Source: RUG12395 sp034178705 (GTDB lineage Bacteria > Bacillota > Clostridia > Oscillospirales > CAG-272). From it: a DNA stretch of 29,419 nt. Below the pieces are notes generated by a model, which ran no database searches, was not told the origin of the DNA, and saw only the letters and a list, made by a program, of their open reading frames with translations. The translations under genes and the position numbers were made by a program. Shown here one piece after another: positions 15,502 through 22,688 of the stretch (position 1 is the stretch's first letter; every line of letters starts with the position of its first letter). The stretch spans positions 1 to 29,419 of the forward strand of contig JAXFQY010000063.1 in the NCBI GenBank assembly GCA_034178705.1, in the 5' to 3' direction.

Positions 15502-17217
15502 TTACTCTTCGTCCTGAAGGGCGTCATAGCCCTCTTCACCGGTGCGCACCTTTACAACGTTTTCCACATCGTAGACAAAGATCTTACCGTCTCCGATATG
15601 ACCGGTATACAGAACCTTTTTCGCCGTTTCGATTACACGGCGCACGGGTATTTTGCTGACAACAATGTCAAGCTGAATCTTCGGAAGGAGCGTCGCCTCC
15701 ACCTCGACGCCGCGGTAGTACTCGGGCTTGCCCTTCTGAATTCCGCAGCCGAGAACATGGGACATGGTCATTCCCGTGATGCCGAGATCAACCAGCGCCG
15801 CCTTCAGGGCTTCGAATTTTGCTTCCTTGCAGATAATTTCAACCTTAGTGAACTTGGGCACGGTGCCGTCGGATTTCTCAAAGGAGGGCAGCTTCTTCAC
15901 GGGAATTGCCTCTGCCTCCGGAACATCTCCTGCCACAACAACCGGCTCCTCCTCCGCGATGGTATCGGGAAGCATCGCGAATCCTGCATAGGCAGTCGGC
16001 AAACCGTGCTCGGAAATATCCAGTCCTTCAAGCTCGTCGGCCGCATCTGCGCGCAGCCCGATTGTATGTTTCAGAATCAGGAACACGGCAGTGATCAGAA
16101 CACCGGTATAAGCCGCAACCGAGACAACGCCGAGCGTCTGGACGCCGAGCAGGTGCATTCCGCCTCCATAGAAAAGTCCCTTCTCGGTAGAAACGCCGGT
16201 AGCAAAGAGACCGGTCAGAATCGTACCGAGAGCGCCGCAGACACAGTGAACGGAAATGGCGCCGACCGGATCATCGATCTTTGCGATTTTATCGAAAAAC
16301 TCTACGGAAAGAACAACAACAATACCGAAAATCAGCCCCATGATCGCAGCGCCGAGAGGGCTGACCGCGTCACAGCCGGCAGTAATTCCGACAAGGCCGG
16401 CAAGCGCGGCGTTGTAAGTCATCGAAACATCCGGTTTGCCGTAACGGATCCAGGTGAAGACCAGCGTGGTGCAGCAGGCAACGGCCGCCGCAAGGTTAGT
16501 GTTGAAGAAGATCAGACCGGCACTTTCCATCAGCGCGTCACTGTCCATTCCGACGGTAGACGCACCGTTGAAGCCGAACCAGCAGAACCAGAGGATGAAT
16601 ACGCCGAGAGCGGCAAAGGTGAGGTTATGACCGAGAATAGCACGCGGCTTGCCGTCCTTGCCGTATTTACCGATTCGGGGCCCGAGGATCTTTGCGCCGA
16701 TCAAAGCACAGACGCCGCCGACCATATGCACTGCCGTCGAACCGGCAAAATCGTGAAACCCAAGCTGAGCAAGCCAGCCGCCTCCCCAGATCCAGTGCCC
16801 GGATACCGGGTAAATGAACAGGGAGATAGCAGCGGAGTAAATGCAGTACGCGCTGAATTTTGTACGCTCCGCCATTGCTCCGGATACGATCGTCGCTGCA
16901 GTGGCGCAAAAAACGGTCTGAAAGATGGCGTACGCCCACAGCGGAACGCCGGCGGGAAGAATCGAACTGTAATCCTTCATAATCATCGGATCAATCCAGC
17001 CGAACAGCGCGGTGCCGGTACCAAACATAATACCGAAGCCGACAAGCCAGAAGCACGGCGTTCCGATACAGAAGTCCATCAGATTCTTCATCAGAATGTT
17101 ACCGGTGTTTTTGGCGCGGGTAAAACCCGCTTCACACATCGAGAAGCCTGCCTGCATAAAGAAGACAAGCGCGGCACCGATGAGAACCCAGATTGTGTTT
17201 ACGGGACTGTAAGTCAT
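15502..17217 (-). CDS. amt: AmtB-type ammonium transporter fused to a P-II signal protein
   Basis: 571 residues: an ammonium channel of about 11 membrane helices (1-395) with a complete P-II/GlnK domain (about 455-565). Channel features are the twin His at 164 and 324 (STAVHMVGG, SVHCVCGALGT), FCWFGFNGAS (211-220), and the cytosolic ISEHGLPTAYAGF tail (401-413). After a linker rich in Glu/Val/Pro the P-II part has the T-loop GKPEYYRGVEVE (496-507, Tyr500/501) and TGHIGDGKIFVYDVE (538-552), the P-II C-terminal signature. Free P-II normally plugs AmtB when 2-oxoglutarate is low, so the fusion gives a built-in gate. The start ATG at 17217 has AAGGAG upstream and lies 33 bases after glnN. Confidence 0.96.
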   Translation of the reverse strand: MTYSPVNTIWVLIGAALVFFMQAGFSMCEAGFTRAKNTGNILMKNLMDFCIGTPCFWLVGFGIMFGTGTALFGWIDPMIMKDYSSILPAGVPLWAYAIFQTVFCATAATIVSGAMAERTKFSAYCIYSAAISLFIYPVSGHWIWGGGWLAQLGFHDFAGSTAVHMVGGVCALIGAKILGPRIGKYGKDGKPRAILGHNLTFAALGVFILWFCWFGFNGASTVGMDSDALMESAGLIFFNTNLAAAVACCTTLVFTWIRYGKPDVSMTYNAALAGLVGITAGCDAVSPLGAAIMGLIFGIVVVLSVEFFDKIAKIDDPVGAISVHCVCGALGTILTGLFATGVSTEKGLFYGGGMHLLGVQTLGVVSVAAYTGVLITAVFLILKHTIGLRADAADELEGLDISEHGLPTAYAGFAMLPDTIAEEEPVVVAGDVPEAEAIPVKKLPSFEKSDGTVPKFTKVEIICKEAKFEALKAALVDLGITGMTMSHVLGCGIQKGKPEYYRGVEVEATLLPKIQLDIVVSKIPVRRVIETAKKVLYTGHIGDGKIFVYDVENVVKVRTGEEGYDALQDEE

Positions 17218-17250
17218 TGTCTTATTCTCCTTGTCTGTCTGATTTTATGC

Positions 17251-19347
17251 TCATCTCACACCGAACAGCAGATCGCCGTAGGTCGGGAAGGGCCAGAATT
17301 CCTTTGCGGTGACGGTTTCCGCCTCGTCACAAACGACGCGGAGCTCCGCCATTTTTTTGAGAATCACGTCACGGATGAATACGGAGGCCTCGGTAATATC
17401 GCCGATCGTTTTCAGCTTGATCACTGCGCTCTCCAGCTCCGACGTTGCGGTATCGATTCCGTCGGCAATGGCGGAAAGACGGCGGATCAGGTCCTTTTCA
17501 TACCTGCCGGGCAGTTCCGGAATCACGGCCGCCTTTGCGGTATAGGTTTCCGCAACGGATCGCGCATAGGCTTCCACCGCCGGAAGAATATCCTTCTTTG
17601 CCATATCCACCATGGTGTTTGCTTCGATATTCACGGTCTTACAGTTGTTTTCCAATGTGATCTCGTAAAGGGAGCGGATCTCCGCCATAGAGAAGACCTT
17701 ATTCGCTGTCAGCATATCGGTATTCTTTTTCTCGAGAATCGTCGGAAGCGCATCCGGAGTGGTGCGGAGATTCAGCAGACCGCGCTTCTCTGTCGCTTCC
17801 TTGATCCAGGCGTCGTCGTAGCCATTGCCGTTGAAAATAATACGCTTATGCGTTTTGATCACATCGCGGATCAGCTCATGCAGCGTTCCTTCAAAGTCCT
17901 CCGCCTTTTCAAGGACATCCGCGTACTGACGGAGAGATTCCGCAACCGCCGCGTTCAGCATGATATTGGCGCAGGCAATGCTGTTGGAGGAGCCGAGCAT
18001 ACGGAACTCGAATTTGTTTCCGGTGAAAGCGAACGGGGAGGTTCGGTTACGGTCGGTGGTGTCGCGGGTAAACTTCGGAAGAACATGAACGCCGAGCCGG
18101 AGCACTGTTTTTTCCGCCGCACTGTACGGCTTTTCGTTCTCTATCGCATCCAGAACTGCGGTCAGCTCATCCCCGAGGAACATGGAAACGACGGCAGGAG
18201 GTGCTTCGTTCGCCCCGAGGCGGTGATCGTTGCCTGCTGTTGCAACGGAAAGGCGGAGGAGATCCTGATAATCGTCGACGGCCTGAATGACCGCGCAGAG
18301 GAATAGCAGGAACTGAGCATTTTCGTAAGGGGTTTCACCCGGGGTCAGCAGATTGACACCGGTGTCGGTCGCCATCGACCAGTTGTTGTGTTTGCCGCTG
18401 CCGTTGACACCGGCAAACGGCTTCTCGTGAAGCAGGCAAACAAGTCCGTGACGGGCAGCAACCTTTTGCATGATCTCCATCGTCAGCTGGTTGTGGTCGG
18501 TTGCAATGTTCGTCGTTGCATAAATCGGAGCCAGCTCGTGCTGTGCCGGAGCCACTTCGTTGTGCTCGGTTTTGGCAAGAACACCCAGCTTCCACAGCTC
18601 CTCATTGAGGTCAGCCATGTATGCCGCCACTCTCGGCTTGATTACGCCGAAATAGTGGTCATCCAGCTCCTGTCCCTTCGGGGGCATGGCGCCGAACAGA
18701 GTTCTGCCGCAGAACACAAGGTCGCGGCGCTTATCGTACATATCCCGATCCACAAGGAAGTATTCCTGTTCCGGTCCCACGGAAGTCCGAACGCATTTTA
18801 CATCTGTATTTCCGAAAAGGCGGAGAATACGCATCGCCTGCTTGTCCAGTGCCTGCATTGAACGGAGCAAAGGGGTTTTCTTGTCCAGTGCCTCTCCGCC
18901 GTAGGAACAGAAGGCGGTCGGAATGCAAAGGGTCTTCCCTTTGATAAAAGCATAGGAGGTTGGGTCCCATGCGGTGTATCCTCTCGCCTCGAAGGTGGCA
19001 CGCAGCCCTCCGGAGGGGAAGGAGGATGCGTCCGGTTCTCCCTTGATCAGCTCTTTTCCGGAGAACTCCATAATCACACCGCCGTCCGGAGAAGGGGAAA
19101 TAAAGCTGTCGTGCTTTTCGGCGGTAATTCCGGTCAGCGGCTGGAACCAGTGGGTAAAGTGCGTCGCACCGTGCTCAACCGCCCAGTCCTTCATCGCTGC
19201 TGCAACCGCGTTTGCCACCTCATTGTCCAGCCGTGCCCCCTCGTCGATTGTCCGCTTCAGGGACTTGTAGACGTCGGAGGGCAATTTTGCCTTCATAACC
19301 CTGTCGTCAAAAACCAGACTTCCGAAGTAATCCGATACCGTGCTCAT
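17251..19347 (-). CDS. glnN: Glutamine synthetase type III
   Basis: ATP-dependent synthesis of Gln from Glu and ammonium. The 698-residue form starting at the ATG at 19347 (MSTVSDYFGS) matches GSIII (about 700), not the roughly 450 of GSI. Longer in-frame starts extend through the leader and promoter and are rejected. An AAGGAGG site lies 8 bases upstream. GSIII hallmarks are HWFQPLTGITAEKHDSF (65-81), FPSGGLRATFEARG (110-123), GPEQEYFLVD (191-200), KTEHNEVAPAQHELAP (259-274), NGSGKHNNWS (315-324) and NDHRLGANEAPPA (373-385). It is the first gene of the nitrogen operon, preceded by a terminator-bearing leader and a perfect consensus promoter. Confidence 0.97.
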   Translation of the reverse strand: MSTVSDYFGSLVFDDRVMKAKLPSDVYKSLKRTIDEGARLDNEVANAVAAAMKDWAVEHGATHFTHWFQPLTGITAEKHDSFISPSPDGGVIMEFSGKELIKGEPDASSFPSGGLRATFEARGYTAWDPTSYAFIKGKTLCIPTAFCSYGGEALDKKTPLLRSMQALDKQAMRILRLFGNTDVKCVRTSVGPEQEYFLVDRDMYDKRRDLVFCGRTLFGAMPPKGQELDDHYFGVIKPRVAAYMADLNEELWKLGVLAKTEHNEVAPAQHELAPIYATTNIATDHNQLTMEIMQKVAARHGLVCLLHEKPFAGVNGSGKHNNWSMATDTGVNLLTPGETPYENAQFLLFLCAVIQAVDDYQDLLRLSVATAGNDHRLGANEAPPAVVSMFLGDELTAVLDAIENEKPYSAAEKTVLRLGVHVLPKFTRDTTDRNRTSPFAFTGNKFEFRMLGSSNSIACANIMLNAAVAESLRQYADVLEKAEDFEGTLHELIRDVIKTHKRIIFNGNGYDDAWIKEATEKRGLLNLRTTPDALPTILEKKNTDMLTANKVFSMAEIRSLYEITLENNCKTVNIEANTMVDMAKKDILPAVEAYARSVAETYTAKAAVIPELPGRYEKDLIRRLSAIADGIDTATSELESAVIKLKTIGDITEASVFIRDVILKKMAELRVVCDEAETVTAKEFWPFPTYGDLLFGVR

Positions 19348-19366
19348 CTGAAAATCCTCCTTGATT

Positions 19367-19414
19367 GAAAAAGCGAGGCAATGCGCCCATTCAGTCGGGA
19401 CGCCATTGCCTCGC
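19367..19414 (-). terminator. Leader terminator hairpin in front of glnN
   Basis: On the minus strand a GCGAGGCAATG / CATTGCCTCGC stem (19414-19373) with an inner GC-rich extension is followed directly by TTTTT (19372-19368), then by the glnN ribosome site about 10 bases on. A strong intrinsic terminator in a 5' leader implies attenuation. The apical loop can be drawn as CCCG-ACTGAA-TGGG, a hexaloop with A at 1 and G at 4, the pattern recognised by ANTAR antiterminators. Confidence 0.8.
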
Positions 19415-19444
19415 TTTTCTTTAATTATCCGTAAAACAAAAATT

Positions 19445-19490
19445 GCGCCAAAGAGCTTACGCTCCAAGACGCCATTGCCTTTATGGGCGC
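19445..19490 (-). promoter_or_regulatory. Upstream structured part of glnN leader
   Basis: A hairpin at 19472-19445 (GCGTC/GGCGC and GGAGC/GCTCT around a GTAA tetraloop) overlaps the first of two exact copies of GGCAATGGCGTC (19479-19468 and 19410-19399). The second copy forms the 5' arm of the terminator, so the first copy could compete for the same 3' arm. This looks like a switchable attenuator. The ligand or protein is unknown. Confidence 0.5.
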
Positions 19491-19491
19491 T

Positions 19492-19520
19492 ATTATACAC
19501 ACCTCCGGGCGGTTTGTCAA
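19492..19520 (-). promoter_or_regulatory. Consensus promoter of glnN-amt-asnB operon
   Basis: Minus-strand TTGACA (19520-19515), 17-base spacer, TATAAT (19497-19492): exact sigma-A consensus in both boxes. The start point would be near 19485, giving a leader of about 138 bases. Confidence 0.92.
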
Positions 19521-19585
19521 GTACTTTTTTAAAATTTTTCAGAAGTTTTTGATGATCCCCATGTGCCTCTTCCAAAAATTGATCG

Positions 19586-19614
19586 GTGACAGATTACAGT
19601 CGGAACTATATAAT
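19586..19614 (+). promoter_or_regulatory. Promoter of the small membrane protein gene
   Basis: GTGACA (19586-19591), 17-base spacer, TATAAT (19609-19614). It is divergent from the glnN promoter and about 70 bases before the GTG at 19684. Confidence 0.75.
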
Positions 19615-19683
19615 ATATATGTATAAATCCGAATACCCCGTTCAGCGGTACGACTGAAGCGGCACAGAAAGGAGGTGAGTGTC

Positions 19684-19941
19684 GTGAGGCTTCTGATCCG
19701 GCGATTCAACAGAATGCATCGGCCTGCAGCGCGGCTGCTGCGGCTTTGTCTTTTTCTGATTCTTCTCGCTTCCGTGTTTCTGCTTTTTTCGGCGATGTTC
19801 TCGGAAGGGCTGCGGCGGGAGGAGCTGAGATTGTTTCTGCCGGAAGCAGGGGAGTACATAGCGGCAAGCATCACGCTTTCTCTCGGCGGCGGGTTCCTGT
19901 TTGATTATATCTGCGCCTGTGCGTATCAAAGAAAAAACTGA
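19684..19941 (+). CDS. Small two-helix membrane protein
   Basis: An 85-residue protein of no recognised family. The GTG at 19684 is chosen because AAAGGAGG ends 8 bases upstream. The in-frame GTG at 19675 lies inside that site. A basic N-terminus (Arg-rich, about 1-22) precedes a strong hydrophobic helix (LCLFLILLASVFLLFSAMF), and a short charged loop (EGLRREELR) follows. A second, weaker hydrophobic segment (AASITLSLGGGFLFDYICAC, about 60-80) comes before a basic end. By the positive-inside rule both ends are cytosolic. The good promoter and ribosome site support expression. Function unknown; it neighbours the nitrogen operon divergently and the oxidoreductase downstream. Confidence 0.7.
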   Translation: MRLLIRRFNRMHRPAARLLRLCLFLILLASVFLLFSAMFSEGLRREELRLFLPEAGEYIAASITLSLGGGFLFDYICACAYQRKN

Positions 19942-19999
19942 TTGCTTCTCCGGCAGAATCGTGTCTCTTTTTGGGAGAATTGTATCTTGCCGGGCAATC
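19940..19999 (+). repeat. Nested inverted and direct repeats before the oxidoreductase
   Basis: AGAATCGTGTCT (19955-19966) recurs as AGAATTGTATCT (19976-19987), 21 bases apart, i.e. two helical turns. They sit inside GATTGC...CCGGCA and TGCCGG-GCAATC inverted arms, and the 3' arm contains the palindrome TTGCCGGGCAA (19987-19997). This could be an operator for a regulator or a long hairpin. No U-run follows, so it is a poor terminator. Confidence 0.45.
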
Positions 20000-20058
20000 G
20001 GTACTACGATAAGATGGGACTGATCCAATCACTTTATACAGGAGACAAGAAGAGAAAA

Positions 20059-21093
20059 ATGGAAAAAAAGATTCGTCTCGGTCATATCGGCATGTCCCAT
20101 GATCACAGCGGACAGAAACTGGCAACGGCCCGGAAATACCCGGATATTTTCGAAATTGTCGGAATTTGTGAGGAAAAGGATGATGTTTATGAAAGGCTGA
20201 AGAATCATCCTGATTATCAGGGAATTCCGCGCCTGACAACAGAGCAATTCTTCAACTCCGATCTGGACGCGGTTTTAGTTGAAGGGTTTGAGCTCGACTT
20301 GGTACGTCTCGGACAAATGTGCATTGACAACGACCTGCCGATCCATCTGGATAAGCCGGCGGGGGACGATATTGTTGCCTTTGAAAAACTGCTTCGCGAT
20401 GCCAAGCGCAAGCACCTTACCGTTCAGCTCGGCTATATGTACCGCAACAACCCCGCTGTGGAGTATGCGCTGAAGGCAGTCCGGGAAGGAAAGCTCGGTG
20501 AGATCTATGAGGTCGATGCCATTATGAACACCGGGCACTGGCTCTCCAAGCGCCAGTGGCTGAAGTGCTTCGATGCCGGCATCATGTTCTTCCTCGGCTG
20601 TCACATGGTGGACTTTATCCATATGTTCCAGGGAACACCGAATAACATCATTCCCTTCAACCGCAGTACGCATTTTGACAACACCGATGTAATCGACCAC
20701 GGCTTTGCCGTATTCGAATATGATCACGGTGTATCCGTAGCCCGCGCCACCGCAACGGAATGCAACGGATGGGCACGCCGTCAGCTGGTCATTTGCGGAC
20801 AGAAAGGCACAATCGAAATCAAGCCGCTTGAAACCGGAAACAATCAGCGCTACGGTGAAATCAACTTCACGGAGTACAGCCCTCTCGGCAGTTCTACTTT
20901 CTGCGACCGGAAGCAGATCGTTGAGATTCCGCCGGTTGCCGGACGCTACGATTCTCAATTAATGGAATTTGCCAAGTGTGTGCGCGGCGAAATGGAAAAC
21001 CCCTTCACATACGAGTATGAGCTGCAGACACAGCGAATGGTTCTTGCTGCATGCGGTCAGGACATTGACTATAAGGCAAAGATCGAATTATAA
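20059..21093 (+). CDS. Gfo/Idh/MocA family oxidoreductase
   Basis: A 344-residue NAD(P)-dependent dehydrogenase of the sugar or cyclitol type. The Rossmann start is IRLGHIGMSHDHSG (about 5-18), with His in place of the usual glycine-rich loop's middle residues. HLDKPAGDD (about 95-103) is the family's catalytic (E/D)KP motif. GCHMVDFIHMF and FDAGIMFFLG lie in the C-terminal sheet domain. The ATG at 20059 follows an A/G-rich stretch whose GGAG is rather far (about 14 bases). An in-frame longer start at 19942 crosses the repeats and is not favoured. Substrate cannot be told. The gene seems to stand alone. Confidence 0.88.
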   Translation: MEKKIRLGHIGMSHDHSGQKLATARKYPDIFEIVGICEEKDDVYERLKNHPDYQGIPRLTTEQFFNSDLDAVLVEGFELDLVRLGQMCIDNDLPIHLDKPAGDDIVAFEKLLRDAKRKHLTVQLGYMYRNNPAVEYALKAVREGKLGEIYEVDAIMNTGHWLSKRQWLKCFDAGIMFFLGCHMVDFIHMFQGTPNNIIPFNRSTHFDNTDVIDHGFAVFEYDHGVSVARATATECNGWARRQLVICGQKGTIEIKPLETGNNQRYGEINFTEYSPLGSSTFCDRKQIVEIPPVAGRYDSQLMEFAKCVRGEMENPFTYEYELQTQRMVLAACGQDIDYKAKIEL

Positions 21094-21223
21094 AACGCCG
21101 GTTTGCAGAAAAAACAACTTTTTATACAAAAAACACAACAATTTATCTTCAAAAAGGCCCTTCAGTGTGATAAATTATAATAAACAGGACTTTGTTCTGA
21201 ATAAAAATGAAGAGGTACATAAT

Positions 21224-22465
21224 ATGAAGAAACTGCTTTCCCTTATTTTGGCAGCGCTTCTGGTCGCCTCCCTTTGCGCGGTCTTTGCGTTCGGCGCCTC
21301 CGCCGCTTCCTCTGACCTGTATGTAAAGGCCGGCGGAACGGGGGACGGTTCCTCCGCCGAAAAAGCGTTCGGCAGCATTGAGGATGCTTATTCCGCCGCT
21401 GCGGAAAAGACCGACGATATCGTCATTCATGTTGTCGGCGAGGTCACGTGGGACATCTCCCTTGCAACCTTTGAAGCTCCGGTGCATACCAACAAGATCA
21501 CTTTTACCGGCGATAAACTCAACATCACTTGCTCAAAGTCCTATTTCCTTTCACTTGGCGGCCGCACGGTGTTTGAGAAGATTGAACTGGTTCCTTCGAC
21601 TAAACTTTTGATGCGCACCAATTTCAACGATATTGTCTTCGGTGAGGGCGTGGTGGTATCCGGGGGAAACAAAGTTTGCATCCGCTGCACCAGCAAGGAT
21701 ATCATTGACGGTTATGATTTTATCACCAATACCTTCAAGGCCAATGCGAATATTACCGTTCTTTCCGGTATCTTTGAAGATCTCTGTATTTTCCAGAACG
21801 GCTGCCCCGCGAATCTGGACGGGGACGTCACCATTACCGTCGGCGGTACCGCCGAGGTAGACAATGTCGTTGTTGCCCGCAATTCCTACAACACCGTAAA
21901 CAACGCAACCTTCTATCTCAACGGCGGCAAGGTCAACCGCTTCCTCGGCAACACCGACCGCTCGATGGCACAGCTCGAAGGACAGACAATGCCCGGCGTT
22001 ACCGGCAAGTTTACCGTTGTGGTTTCGGATGCCTTTAACCTTGCCGACTCTTTCAACAACAATAATACCACCACCTTCTTCGGTATTTCCGGTCCCTCTA
22101 TCATTGTCGGTGCCGATGCGTTGCTTGACAAGGCAGATTACGAGCTTCAGGTTGCCGAGGGCGTATGGGATGCTTTCAACTCCACCCCGGATAAGGTTCA
22201 GCTTTCCTCTTTCGACCGCGTTACGAAGACGGCTGCTACCACAACCGATCCGGTCGTGACCGACGCACCGGCTACCGATGCTCCTGCAACGGACACCCCG
22301 GCGCAGGAGACCACAGCGGCTCCGGCGACCGAACCGGTTCCGGCAACGACCGCAGGCGGCGATGTTACCCCTCCGACCGGCGATGCAACGCTTGTCATTC
22401 TTTTCGCTGGCGCCGCTGTTCTCTGCTGCGCGACTGTTCTTGTCATTCGTAAGAAGAAAGCCTGA
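21224..22465 (+). CDS. Secreted surface protein with C-terminal anchor
   Basis: A 413-residue exported protein. It has a signal peptide MKKLLSLILAALLVASLCAV with probable cleavage after ASA (about 27). A repetitive beta-rich body (about 30-335) has many short strands of the 'ITVLSGIFED...DVTITVGGTAEV' kind, suggesting a beta-helix. A Thr/Pro/Ala linker follows (about 345-378). The end is TPPTGD, a hydrophobic helix and IRKKKA. This resembles sortase sorting signals of the relaxed xPxTGD type, but is not a canonical LPxTG. An AGAGG site lies 8 bases before the ATG at 21224. The linker codes repeats of TDAPATDAPATD. Followed by a strong terminator. Function unknown. Confidence 0.85.
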   Translation: MKKLLSLILAALLVASLCAVFAFGASAASSDLYVKAGGTGDGSSAEKAFGSIEDAYSAAAEKTDDIVIHVVGEVTWDISLATFEAPVHTNKITFTGDKLNITCSKSYFLSLGGRTVFEKIELVPSTKLLMRTNFNDIVFGEGVVVSGGNKVCIRCTSKDIIDGYDFITNTFKANANITVLSGIFEDLCIFQNGCPANLDGDVTITVGGTAEVDNVVVARNSYNTVNNATFYLNGGKVNRFLGNTDRSMAQLEGQTMPGVTGKFTVVVSDAFNLADSFNNNNTTTFFGISGPSIIVGADALLDKADYELQVAEGVWDAFNSTPDKVQLSSFDRVTKTAATTTDPVVTDAPATDAPATDTPAQETTAAPATEPVPATTAGGDVTPPTGDATLVILFAGAAVLCCATVLVIRKKKA

Positions 22466-22480
22466 TTTTTGCCCTTCGTA

Positions 22481-22518
22481 AGAGCCGCCGCATAGCGGCG
22501 GCTCTCTTTCTCTCTTAG
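22481..22518 (+). terminator. Terminator of surface protein gene
   Basis: Stem of 11 bp (22481-22491 with 22495-22505), 3-nt loop ATA, followed by a TCTTTCTCTCTT pyrimidine tract. Confidence 0.85.
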
Positions 22519-22599
22519 AGGGGAACATCGAAAAACAGATAAAGTTTTGTAAAAAATGATAGAATCATCTCGTTTCTATTCTCTGTTTTCGGTAAGGTC

Positions 22600-22628
22600 T
22601 TGCAATTATACCTTGTTTCCAATATAAT
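22600..22628 (+). promoter_or_regulatory. Promoter of solute-binding lipoprotein gene
   Basis: TTGCAA (22600-22605), 17-base spacer, TATAAT (22623-22628), about 60 bases before the ATG at 22689. Confidence 0.75.
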
Positions 22629-22688
22629 ATTTGTATGGGCACATCCAAAAAGCACATAAAAAACTTAAGAAAAAAGAAAGGAACTGTT

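Noticed and set aside
15265..18306. 1013-codon open frame on the plus strand, opposite amt and glnN
   Set aside because: It spans two real genes and the T-box in antisense. The product is His/Arg-rich with no family pattern.
19348..19575. N-terminal extension of glutamine synthetase from an in-frame ATG at 19575
   Set aside because: It would translate through the promoter and leader hairpins. The ATG at 19347 has the AAGGAGG site and gives the family length.
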